64,000 nucleotides of DNA from an uncultured Eubacteriales bacterium (lineage in GTDB: Bacteria > Bacillota > Clostridia > Oscillospirales > Oscillospiraceae). Position 1 is the first letter of the stretch, and each line of letters starts with the position of its first letter. This document shows, piece after piece, positions 24,856 through 33,146 of the stretch. Made by a program: the position numbers and the translations under genes. The stretch covers positions 1 through 64,000 of the forward strand of contig UQUO01000002.1 in the NCBI GenBank assembly GCA_900544295.1, given 5' to 3'. The notes below the pieces were generated by a model. It saw nothing but the letters and a program-made list of their open reading frames with translations. It was not told the origin of the DNA and made no database searches.

Positions 24856-25995
24856 TCAGCCGACTTCCCTGAGCAAGCCTCTTCCAGCAATATGTATCAT
24901 TATTTCATCGGTTCCTCCGCCGATGCGGTAGTTGCGGGCGTCACGCCAAAGCCTAGATATGCGGCAATCCTGCGTATACCCAAGGCCGCCCATAATTTGC
25001 AGCGCGTCATCTATTACTTCATTGCCCGCTTGGGCACAGTATAGCTTGCACAGCGCCGAGGCGTTGCGAATGGAGATGCCCTGATCCTTCTCCCAGGCGC
25101 ACTGATAGCACAGGTTCTTCATGTTCATTATCTTAATCTTCATGTTAACTATTTTTTCCTGAATAAGCTGGCGCGTACCTATTGGCCTGCCGAACTGGAT
25201 GCGCTGGTTGGCATACTTTGCCGCGTCCTCATAGGCGCACTCAGCCATGCCCAGGACGGCTACGGCCATCATCAGGCGCTCCATCTCAAAGTTGCGCATG
25301 AGCTGTTTGAACGCCTCTCCCTCTTTGCCAATGATATCCTTCTCCTCGACTACGACGTTCTCCAGATAGACCTCATAGGTGGGGTTCATATGCCAGCCTA
25401 TTTTATGCAGGGGCGCAGTCTTGACGCCGGGAGCGTCCATCGGGACGAAAAACATCGTGAAATATTCGCCCTCGCGCGTGAAGTCCCGGGCCAGGCAGGC
25501 CATATAGGGGCATAGCCCCGCCATGCTGATAAAGGTCTTATGGCCGTTTATCTCTATCTTGCCGTCCTCGCGGCGCGCGTAGCTCGTCAGGATGGCGTGG
25601 CTGTCTGAGCCCGCCTGAGGCTCAGAAAAGCCGGAGCAGAAGGGCATGCGGCCCTCGTTTATCTCAGCCATGCACTTTTCCAGCTGCTCCTGCGTTCCGA
25701 ATTCCTTCATCATGTCCACGTGGAACATGCTGGTCAGCGCGTGAATGGGGCCGCCCAGGCGGCATATCTCTTCTTTCACGAGCATGAGCGTCAGGTTGTC
25801 CACCGGGGTCCCGCCGACGGACTCCGGGCAACCCAGCAGCCCGTAACCGTTATCCACCAGTGCCTTGTAAAACTCCACCGGGGGACGCCCCTCGGCGTCG
25901 CACTGCTTTATATAATCCTCGCTGCACTCTCTGTCCATCAGCTCTCGCAGGCCTTCCAGCAGCAGTTCCTGCTCCTCAGTCATGCGGAAATCCAT
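24856..25995 (-). CDS. CaiA-type acyl-CoA dehydrogenase / enoyl-CoA reductase
   Basis: Flavoprotein of the acyl-CoA dehydrogenase fold, colinear with E. coli CaiA (crotonobetainyl-CoA reductase): the RELM start, GTQEQ, SEPQAGSDSHA, NGHKTFISMAG, YANQRIQFGRPIGTRQLIQEK and GGLGYTQDCRISRLWRD. At 379 residues it equals CaiA in length. Where classical dehydrogenases have the catalytic base in YEGT, this protein has RIGGGTDE, and CaiA has SGGSDE, so both lack the Glu and may favour reduction. RBS AAAGGAG. In the Cai system the electrons come from FixABCX, which is encoded downstream in the same operon. Confidence 0.9.
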   Translation of the reverse strand: MDFRMTEEQELLLEGLRELMDRECSEDYIKQCDAEGRPPVEFYKALVDNGYGLLGCPESVGGTPVDNLTLMLVKEEICRLGGPIHALTSMFHVDMMKEFGTQEQLEKCMAEINEGRMPFCSGFSEPQAGSDSHAILTSYARREDGKIEINGHKTFISMAGLCPYMACLARDFTREGEYFTMFFVPMDAPGVKTAPLHKIGWHMNPTYEVYLENVVVEEKDIIGKEGEAFKQLMRNFEMERLMMAVAVLGMAECAYEDAAKYANQRIQFGRPIGTRQLIQEKIVNMKIKIMNMKNLCYQCAWEKDQGISIRNASALCKLYCAQAGNEVIDDALQIMGGLGYTQDCRISRLWRDARNYRIGGGTDEIMIHIAGRGLLREVG

Positions 25996-26010
25996 GTATT
26001 TTTTCTCCTT

Positions 26011-27228
26011 TCATTGTCCGTTTTTGATGACGCCGTCCGCGTACATCTCGGCGATCTCCTCAGAGGTATAGCCGAGCTCGCCGAGGATATCCTCATTGTC
26101 CATTCCGGGCAGAGGGCATCCCCGCCAGATACGGCCTGGGTTTTTGGCTAGCTTCGGCGTCACGTTCTGGCCTGTCAGCTCTCCGCCGTCCACCCGCGGC
26201 CACTTTGTCAGGCTCTCGCGCGCCAGATAGTGCGGGTTGTCGAGCATCTCCATATGGCTCAATATCCGGCTGCAGGGCAGGCCGGCCTCGACAAACGCGC
26301 GCTCGGCCTCTTCGCTGGTCCTGGAAGAGCAAAAGTCAACTATCGCCCGCTCCAACACCGCGCCTGCCTCCGTGCCCTCTTTGACGTTGTTTATGCAGCC
26401 CGCGAAAACGCCCTCGTTATACGGCAAATCAAGGAGCTGCATCAGCTTTTTCAGGAGAGCCGGGCCGATTATGACCATATAGACCTCCCGGCCGTCCGAG
26501 CACATATAGCTGTTGAAGCCCACGTTGGAGTTATTGCCCTTGCCCTGCACGAAGTCGCGGCCGGAGTGATTCCACATGTCCAGCGGCCAGCCGGCTTCAC
26601 ACCTGAGCGTGGACTCAAACTGTGACACGTCTATACTGTCGCCCGCGCCAGTTTTGGCGGCATTTATATATGCGGCCAGCGAAGCAAAAGCTGCCATGTA
26701 GCCGGTGTAATAGTCCGAGATGCTCACCTCTGCGGGAGCGGAGCGCCGGCCGGGCAGGCCGTTCATGTACATCACGCCTGAAAAGGCCTGGGCTATGGGG
26801 TCATATGACGCGCGGCGGACATAGCCGGGGTCGCCGTACTGTCCGAAACCTGATATGTGCGTGATTACAAGGCGAGGGTTTTCCGCCCACAGCCGCTCGT
26901 CCGTCAGGCCCCACTTCTCGTACTGGCCGGGTTTGGAGGCTTCAAGGAAGATATCCGCCTCGCGGATGAGTTTCAGCAGCACTTCCCTGCCCACAGGGGT
27001 ATTGACGTTCAGCTTTATCGTACGCATATTCCTTCGGTCCAGCTGGGCGGCCATTCCGGGCGCTATCCGGCTGACGTCCTGGCCTACGGCGCTCTCAATC
27101 CAGATGACGTCCGCCCCCAGGTCGGCCATAAGTGAGGCGGCAAAAGGCCCGGCGACGGATTGGGAGCAGTGGACGAGCCTCACTCCGCTCAGCGGGCCGA
27201 AGCTCGGGACTGTCGTTCTATCAGCCAT
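26011..27228 (-). CDS. CaiB/BaiF-type CoA-transferase (copy 1)
   Basis: Class III CoA-transferase moving CoA between carboxylic acids without energy loss. The start chosen at 27228 (MADRTTVPSF, AAGGAG 6 nt upstream) gives 405 residues, the length of E. coli CaiB. Colinear segments include FGPLSGVRLV, SGFGQYGD, SYDPIAQAFSG, PHYLARESLTKW and NPGRIWRG. The catalytic Asp is D172 in SISDYYTGY. It shares family, length and motifs with copy 2 at 33.1 kb, but the N-terminal thirds differ enough to suggest different acid partners. Spacing to neighbours is 13 and 15 nt. Confidence 0.92.
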   Translation of the reverse strand: MADRTTVPSFGPLSGVRLVHCSQSVAGPFAASLMADLGADVIWIESAVGQDVSRIAPGMAAQLDRRNMRTIKLNVNTPVGREVLLKLIREADIFLEASKPGQYEKWGLTDERLWAENPRLVITHISGFGQYGDPGYVRRASYDPIAQAFSGVMYMNGLPGRRSAPAEVSISDYYTGYMAAFASLAAYINAAKTGAGDSIDVSQFESTLRCEAGWPLDMWNHSGRDFVQGKGNNSNVGFNSYMCSDGREVYMVIIGPALLKKLMQLLDLPYNEGVFAGCINNVKEGTEAGAVLERAIVDFCSSRTSEEAERAFVEAGLPCSRILSHMEMLDNPHYLARESLTKWPRVDGGELTGQNVTPKLAKNPGRIWRGCPLPGMDNEDILGELGYTSEEIAEMYADGVIKNGQ

Positions 27229-27241
27229 GCTAAACTCCTTA

Positions 27242-28696
27242 TCAAAACAGCAGATTTCCAAGGGTCGAGCAGATGAATGTACTCACCAGAAGCACAAAGA
27301 TCAGCGAGATCCCGATGTACTTGTATATTTCCTTGGCCGTCACCCACTCACTGTTGCCGTGCATGAGTGCTGCAAAAGGCGAGGACGAGGGGAAAAACAG
27401 CGATACGTTCACTAGCACGCAGATGCACACGCACATCATCGTGTTGCTGGTGCCTGCCATAGGGGCATAGGTGCAGATGAGCGGCACCAGCAGCAGGGCG
27501 ATGACCATGTTGGCGAAGATATTGGTCAGCACCAGCTGCACTGCGCAGGCCAGCATTATGAACAGCACTGTGTTGGGCGCCGAGCCGAATACGGGCTCAA
27601 AGAGCGACTTGAGGAAGGGCTGTATGCCCGTTGCCTCGTTAGTGATGGCTGAAGTCATGATGAGCGCGAAGGCCAGCAGCATCATGGTCGGCCAGGGTAT
27701 GCCGTTTTTCATCTCGACCGCCAGATTGATCTTAGACTTTCCCGTCTCACGCGAGGCGAAGAAGGCGGCAAAACACAGCAGCAGCACACAGGTGCCGGTC
27801 TTGCCCACCGTATTCAGGAAGGCTATGCCGGGCACGCTCTCGGGCAGGATGCCCGGGGCGAAAAGCAGGATGAAAAACAGCACCAGGAGCAGGAGCACCT
27901 TCTTCTGATATGCATTCGTCTTGGTATCGCCGTCGTAGACGTAGCTGCTGTTTCTGATGGCGCTGACGTCGGGTTTGAACACGAATCGGCACAGGAACAG
28001 GTATGTTAGCACGATGGCGTAGCTCAGGCACACCGCCAGGATGGTGAAGAGGACAAAGTCTATCGTCTCACCCGTAATGTTCGCCAGAGACTTCTGGACC
28101 ATCAGCGAGAGCGACTTGAAGGGGAAGGCCGTGTTGCCCATCATCGCGGCGAGGGTTATGCCTATGACCATGACGGTGGGGTATTTGTCGTGCTTTTTAT
28201 AGCCATAATGCTCGCACATGGTATACAGGATGGCCCAGGGGATTATGACGCCGGGAGTTACGCTCACCAGAGCGGCCACGACATAGGACGTCGTCAGCAG
28301 CAGCCAGGATATGACCCAGGGCTTTCCCCGGGAAAACTTCCGGGACACCATCCAGTTTGCTATGACTGAGCTCACGCCGGAGTCATTGATGATGGCCGCG
28401 AATGTCAGGATGAAGAGGATGAACAGCCAGGTATCATTGCCGAACGCCGCCGTGAAGGCCTCAGTCATGCTGTAAAGCTCGGTGCAGCCCAGCAACACGA
28501 TACCGAGCAGGGCAGGCCAGATGATATCCACGGTGCTGAAAGCGTATATCACGCCGATAAAGATACCGGTCACATCCATGCCGGTCCTCGTCAGGGTCGA
28601 AAACGTCGGCGCGAAGTGAAATGCCAGGATGATAAGTATCGAAACGGCGCAGTTTATATAATAGTTTCTGCTCTTTTTTGACATACCCACTGCCAT
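27242..28696 (-). CDS. SLC13/DASS-like anion symporter (copy 1)
   Basis: Inner-membrane permease of the ion-transporter superfamily that includes sodium/dicarboxylate symporters and ArsB/NhaD. The 484-residue product has 11-13 hydrophobic segments and two repeat-like clefts with SVTPGVIIPWAIL and, near the end, SLFFPSSSPFAALMHGNSEW. The start at 28696 (MAVGMSKKSR) follows AAAGG; an ATG four codons later is possible. It is paralogous to the 31.7-33.1 kb gene along its whole length. In context it probably imports the acid used by the operon or exports the reduced product. Confidence 0.8.
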   Translation of the reverse strand: MAVGMSKKSRNYYINCAVSILIILAFHFAPTFSTLTRTGMDVTGIFIGVIYAFSTVDIIWPALLGIVLLGCTELYSMTEAFTAAFGNDTWLFILFILTFAAIINDSGVSSVIANWMVSRKFSRGKPWVISWLLLTTSYVVAALVSVTPGVIIPWAILYTMCEHYGYKKHDKYPTVMVIGITLAAMMGNTAFPFKSLSLMVQKSLANITGETIDFVLFTILAVCLSYAIVLTYLFLCRFVFKPDVSAIRNSSYVYDGDTKTNAYQKKVLLLLVLFFILLFAPGILPESVPGIAFLNTVGKTGTCVLLLCFAAFFASRETGKSKINLAVEMKNGIPWPTMMLLAFALIMTSAITNEATGIQPFLKSLFEPVFGSAPNTVLFIMLACAVQLVLTNIFANMVIALLLVPLICTYAPMAGTSNTMMCVCICVLVNVSLFFPSSSPFAALMHGNSEWVTAKEIYKYIGISLIFVLLVSTFICSTLGNLLF

Positions 28697-28713
28697 ACAG
28701 TCCCGACCTTTCT

Positions 28714-29487
28714 CTATTTCTTCCCGCTCAGGAATGCCTCGCGCCGCTTTTTGAATTCTTCTGTGCTCGCGCAGAAGGGCGAAGCCTGCTGCTCGCACTC
28801 GAGCAGGGCGTCCATCCCGGCCAGCACGGTGGAGTTGGCCACGCGTTTCGTGATGCCCATGGCTATCTTCGGCATGCCTGCCAGCGTTTCGGCAAAGGCT
28901 GCCACCTCGTCATCCAAGCTCTCGGGCGGGCAGACTCGGTTGGCGATCCCGAGCTCGATGGCCCTCTTTCCGCTGACGATCTCACCCGTGAACCAGAGCT
29001 CCTTGGCCCTGTTCAAACCTATGAGCTGGGGCAGGATCAGCATTGCGCCCATCTCGGGCACTATGCCTGCCTTCACAAAATTACCAAAGAACTTCGCATC
29101 CTCCGAGGCGAAGACGATGTCGCAGCAGAGCGCGAGGCTCATGCCCCCACCCACGGCGTAGCCGCGCACAACGGAAACCACCGGTTTTTCCATGGTGAGG
29201 ATGGTTTTGACGACGCGGTTATATCTGGACAGCATCTCGCGGCGCTCGTCTATCGTATAGCCGCCCGCCGGGGCCGCCTTCATATCAGCGCCGGAGCAAA
29301 AATGTTCCCCACTGCCTTTGAGCAGCACCACACGGATGTCCTCGTCCGCTTCGGCGCGCAGGAGCAGCGAGTTGAGTTCCTCCATCATATCGCCGTCCAG
29401 GGCGTTGCGCCGCTGGGGCTTGTTCAGCACGATCTCGACTATACTGCTGCTGCATCTGTTCCAAATTATATTGCTCATGTCAATCAC
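28714..29487 (-). CDS. Enoyl-CoA hydratase/isomerase (crotonase) family protein with altered catalytic residues
   Basis: The 257-residue crotonase-fold enzyme acts on CoA thioesters. The oxyanion-hole segments are intact: HFCSGADMKA and RGYAVGGGMSLAL. Of the two Glu residues used by hydratases, the first (GGGCE in rat enoyl-CoA hydratase) is Ser117 here and the second (position of E164) is Phe137. Instead there is Glu145 in GIVPEMG, at the place where PaaG-type isomerases carry their catalytic Asp. So isomerase or another chemistry is more likely than simple hydration. It starts GTG (29487) with AAGG; an ATG three codons on is the alternative. Confidence 0.87.
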   Translation of the reverse strand: MIDMSNIIWNRCSSSIVEIVLNKPQRRNALDGDMMEELNSLLLRAEADEDIRVVLLKGSGEHFCSGADMKAAPAGGYTIDERREMLSRYNRVVKTILTMEKPVVSVVRGYAVGGGMSLALCCDIVFASEDAKFFGNFVKAGIVPEMGAMLILPQLIGLNRAKELWFTGEIVSGKRAIELGIANRVCPPESLDDEVAAFAETLAGMPKIAMGITKRVANSTVLAGMDALLECEQQASPFCASTEEFKKRREAFLSGKK

Positions 29488-29492
29488 ACCAT

Positions 29493-31577
29493 TTACCTTA
29501 TCCGCGCGGCGGCCCGGTAGCCCGCCTTCGTGGCGTCAGCCATGCGCTTTGGCTCGTTGCAGTCGCCCACGATGAACACCTGAGGCGCCAGGTCCTTTAT
29601 CTGCTCGTACAGTTCGCGGTTCTCCTTGAAGCCGAGCGTCACTGCCACGGTATTGGCCTCATAGAAGTCCTCCTCGCCATTTTCATTCACGGCGTAGACT
29701 CCGCTGTCGGTGATGGACACCACTCGGCTCTTTTCGTGCATCTCGACGTCGTCCGCCTTTTTGAAGGTATTGCGGACTATAAAACGCTCGCTGGAGCCTA
29801 CGTCGTGACCGATTTTGCCGGCCTCGAAGATATTCATCTTCCTCCATCCGCCGGTGAGCTTCATGCCCATCTCGCAGCCGGGCAGGCCGCCGCCTATTAT
29901 GGCCACCTTCTTGCCGACCGGCCAGGGCGAGGGCAGCTTCAGCGCAAAGCTGATAAGCTTGGGCGTATATACGAAGTGCAGGAACACATATCCGGCGTTC
30001 CAGAGCACCTTGTTCACAATGCCGGGTTTCTGGGGCGGCCTGCCGTTGAGCAGCTCCAGGAAGTCGTGAGAACGCACGACGTTCTTGCCGTCCACGCCGG
30101 GCATGTCCCCGTCCACGCACTCACCGCCCACTGCGACAATTACGACTTCAGGCGCACACTTTTTGACGAACTCCGCTGTGACCTTCTTGTTGCAGCGGAT
30201 ATCTATGTTCGGGTACTGAGGCAGCACAGCTTTGTAATACTTTATGAGCCGCTCGTACATCGGGCTGAAGACGGAGCTGAGTACAAGGCAGCCGCCAATG
30301 CGAGGACCGCGCTCGAACACCGTAACTTTGTGCCCCGCTTTTGCGGCGGTGAGCGCGGCGCTCAGTCCCGCCGGTCCAGAGCCGATGACCATGACGCGCC
30401 TGGGCTTTTTGGCGGGCTCCAGTTTGGCAAGCAGCTCGGGTCCCAGGCCGGGGTTCACGCTGCAATACTCCTGCCCCTTGCCCGCGGCCATGTCGTCTAG
30501 GCAGCGGCAGCAGCAGATGCACTTTCTTATCTCTTTCTCCCGGCGCTCGCGCAGCTTTTTCGGGAACTCCGGGTCGGCCAGGCTGTATCGCAGGCCGCCG
30601 ATCATATCGGCCTTGCCCTCGGCCAGTATCTTTTCCATAACGTCCGGGTCAGTCTCGCGGTAGCCGGTGACTACGGGAGTGCGGGTGCAGACCTTCTTCA
30701 GCTCCGCAGAGACCCAGGACCAATAGCCGTCGGGTATTTCCTTAGTCGTGGTCGGCACCGAGCTCTCGTGCCAGCCTATCTGAACGTTTATATACCCGAA
30801 GCCGGCCCTGTCTATGTAGGGCGCCAGCTCCAGGGCGTCCTCTATCTCATTGCCGCCGGGCACGAGATCTATGGGCGACCAGCGCAGGAACACGGGGAAG
30901 CCGGGCAGGGCCGACTTTATCGCCGCGCACATCTCAAGCAGCAGACGGCAGCGGTTTTCGGCGGAACCTCCGTATTCGTCCGTCCTGTTGTTGGTGGCCT
31001 TCGAGAGGAAGCGGTTGAGCGTACCGCCGGCGCCGGCGACAAGCTCGACTCCGTCCCAGCCGCTCTTTTTGAGTATGGTCGCGGCGTTGACTGCTTGGCC
31101 TATGTAGTCGGGTATCTGCTCCTTCTTCATAGCCACGAACTGCTGGCCGTGTATCTTGCGTATAGTTATGTCCGAGGGGCCGTAGGCCTCCTCCTTATCG
31201 CTGCCCGTGGGGCGCCAGTTGTTCAAAGCCGGTATCTGCCCCACGAGGTGGGAGCCATATTTGTGCACGACGGCGGACATCTTGGAGAGGCCCTCGACGT
31301 GCTCCTCAGCGAAAGCCCATGGAACGGGGTGTCGGGTCGCAGTCGCCTGCGGATACATCATGACCGTCTGGCAGATGAGGTCGAAGCCGCCGGCGGCGCG
31401 CTCTTCCAGATAGTTCAGGAACATCTGCGTCGGCATGTGCGTGACGCTGTCCGTATAGCCCTCGCCCGGGGACATGGACGTGGTCATCATTCGGTTCCGC
31501 AGCCAGAGACCTCCGACATTGATCGGAGACAGCAGATGCTTATATTTGGAGTCGGGGGAACAGTTACAGTTTTTCAT
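29493..31577 (-). CDS. Iron-sulfur old-yellow-enzyme (2,4-dienoyl-CoA reductase / TMADH / BaiCD-like flavoprotein)
   Basis: The 694-residue protein has three parts: an FMN TIM barrel (1-345), a 4Fe-4S site at C353, C356, C359 and C372, and FAD (VMVIGSGPAGLSAAL, 396-410) plus NAD(P) (VAIIGGGLPGCEMG, 558-571) domains. Cluster spacing CxxCxxCx12C matches trimethylamine dehydrogenase rather than FadH (CxxCxxxCx11C). The barrel motif that normally reads HGAHGYLLNQFLS is VAGAGGTLNRFLS here, so the usual active-site His and Tyr are missing. It lies 5 nt before the crotonase gene. Probably reduces or cleaves an enoyl intermediate; the reaction is not known. Confidence 0.88.
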   Translation of the reverse strand: MKNCNCSPDSKYKHLLSPINVGGLWLRNRMMTTSMSPGEGYTDSVTHMPTQMFLNYLEERAAGGFDLICQTVMMYPQATATRHPVPWAFAEEHVEGLSKMSAVVHKYGSHLVGQIPALNNWRPTGSDKEEAYGPSDITIRKIHGQQFVAMKKEQIPDYIGQAVNAATILKKSGWDGVELVAGAGGTLNRFLSKATNNRTDEYGGSAENRCRLLLEMCAAIKSALPGFPVFLRWSPIDLVPGGNEIEDALELAPYIDRAGFGYINVQIGWHESSVPTTTKEIPDGYWSWVSAELKKVCTRTPVVTGYRETDPDVMEKILAEGKADMIGGLRYSLADPEFPKKLRERREKEIRKCICCCRCLDDMAAGKGQEYCSVNPGLGPELLAKLEPAKKPRRVMVIGSGPAGLSAALTAAKAGHKVTVFERGPRIGGCLVLSSVFSPMYERLIKYYKAVLPQYPNIDIRCNKKVTAEFVKKCAPEVVIVAVGGECVDGDMPGVDGKNVVRSHDFLELLNGRPPQKPGIVNKVLWNAGYVFLHFVYTPKLISFALKLPSPWPVGKKVAIIGGGLPGCEMGMKLTGGWRKMNIFEAGKIGHDVGSSERFIVRNTFKKADDVEMHEKSRVVSITDSGVYAVNENGEEDFYEANTVAVTLGFKENRELYEQIKDLAPQVFIVGDCNEPKRMADATKAGYRAAARIR

Positions 31578-31610
31578 ATTTCTCCTTTCAAGTCCAAAGC
31601 GTCCTATCCT

Positions 31611-31641
31611 GAGGGGCGCAGGCGCTCGGCCCGCGCCCCTC
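31611..31641 (-). promoter_or_regulatory. GC-rich hairpin in the one sizeable gap of the operon
   Basis: Bases 31611-31619 pair with 31633-31641 (9-bp stem, 13-nt loop) in the 81-nt gap between symporter 2 and the flavoprotein gene. No T-run follows, so this is more likely an mRNA-stability or attenuation element than a terminator. No promoter is visible in the gap. Confidence 0.5.
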
Positions 31642-31658
31642 CTCCGGGCAGGGCCGGA

Positions 31659-33119
31659 TCAGAAGACCAGGTTCCCCAGCGTCAGGGTGATGATGAAGCA
31701 GGCTATCACGCCGGCAAAGACGATGGGCCAGCTGTACTTATAAATGTCGTTGGCGCTGCACCACTCGGTATTCGAGTGCAGCAGGGCGGCCAGAGGGCTG
31801 CCGGAGGGCAGGAACAGCGACATGTTGGTGGTCACGGCAATGGCCACAACCAGATTCTGCGCCACGCCGGCGCTGGATGCGAAGGCAACCACGATGGGCA
31901 CGAACATGAGTCCGACGACGAGGTTGCCGATGAAGTTGGTGATGACGGCGGAGAGCAGGATGATGAGGAAGATGAACAGGACGGTGCCGGTGCCCTCACC
32001 GAAGAGCGGGGTGAGCCAGGCAGCGATCTGGTCCTTGATGCCGGTGCCGGCATTAGTCAGGGCGGAGGTGGCGACGACGGCGAAAGCGAGGATCATCATG
32101 GTCTCCCAGGGGATGCCGTCCTTGAAGGTCTTGGCCAGAGATACGAAGGAATTGCCGTTCTTGCGCATCAGGAAACCGGCCAGGACCAGGAGCAGCACGC
32201 AAATGGCGGTGTTGCCAATGGTGGCGAGCCAGGCGATGAACCCGCCTGCATTAGTGAACAGGCCGGGCAGGAAGAGCAGGACGAAAAAGGCCGCGAGGAA
32301 GAGCATTATGACCTTCTGGTCCTTGTTGAAGCGCGTTTCCTCGGAGGAGAAAACAAAGTCGCTGTTCTTGATGAGGCTGACGTCGGGCCGGAAGAGGAAC
32401 TTGATGACAAGCAGCGGGGCGATGCCGGCCAGATAGGTCATGGGAATGGAGATTATGGAGAACTGGGCATAGGAGACGGTGGTGGCGCCCTCGGTGGCGG
32501 TGGACAGCGCGTTCATATACATGATGGGCGCGGCCTTGAACGGCAGGGCAGCCTGGCCCATGAGGGCGGAGAAGGTGATGGCGATGACCATTATCGTGGG
32601 GTATTTGTCGTGCGGCTTGTAGCCGTAGCCCTCGCACATGACATAAAGTATGGCCCAGGTGATGACGATGCCGGGAGTGACGCTGATGAGAGCGGCGATG
32701 ATATAAGCGATCGTGAGCAGCAGCCAGCTGACGGCGTAGGGCTTACCTTTGGTAAACTTCCAGGAGGCCATGTTGTTGGCGATGACGCGGCTGGCGCCGG
32801 AGTTGTTGACCATCGCGGCGAAGGCCAGGACGAAAAGCACAAAGAGCCAGGTGTCGCTGCCGAAGGCCGCGGTAAAGGCGGCCGTTACTCCGCCTTCATA
32901 CAGCCCTGAGGTGCCGAACAGCACCAGGGCCAGCAGCGCGGGCCAGAAAGTTCCGACGGTGGAGAAGCACCAAATGGCGCCTATGAAGATGCCGAGCACA
33001 TTCATGCCGAGCTCAGTGACCGTCCCTACGGGCGGTATGTACTTGAAAAACAGCATGATGGCGATGCCTATCGCCGAGAGAATGTAGTACCTCACTGTTT
33101 TGGTTGCCGGTTTAGACAT
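31659..33119 (-). CDS. SLC13/DASS-like anion symporter (copy 2)
   Basis: The 486-residue paralogue of the 27.2 kb permease, with the same order of hydrophobic segments, SVTPGIVITWAILYVMCE, GKPYAVSWLLLT and SLFLPSGSPLAALLHSNTEW. Start MSKPATKTVRYYI with AAAAGGAG. It is the second gene of the operon, 27 nt after CoA-transferase copy 2. Two related anion carriers plus two CoA-transferases suggest that two different acids cross the membrane, or that one is an exchanger partner of the other; this is inference. Confidence 0.8.
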   Translation of the reverse strand: MSKPATKTVRYYILSAIGIAIMLFFKYIPPVGTVTELGMNVLGIFIGAIWCFSTVGTFWPALLALVLFGTSGLYEGGVTAAFTAAFGSDTWLFVLFVLAFAAMVNNSGASRVIANNMASWKFTKGKPYAVSWLLLTIAYIIAALISVTPGIVITWAILYVMCEGYGYKPHDKYPTIMVIAITFSALMGQAALPFKAAPIMYMNALSTATEGATTVSYAQFSIISIPMTYLAGIAPLLVIKFLFRPDVSLIKNSDFVFSSEETRFNKDQKVIMLFLAAFFVLLFLPGLFTNAGGFIAWLATIGNTAICVLLLVLAGFLMRKNGNSFVSLAKTFKDGIPWETMMILAFAVVATSALTNAGTGIKDQIAAWLTPLFGEGTGTVLFIFLIILLSAVITNFIGNLVVGLMFVPIVVAFASSAGVAQNLVVAIAVTTNMSLFLPSGSPLAALLHSNTEWCSANDIYKYSWPIVFAGVIACFIITLTLGNLVF

Positions 33120-33146
33120 ATCAGTCGCTCCTTTTCCGTTTTTTGT

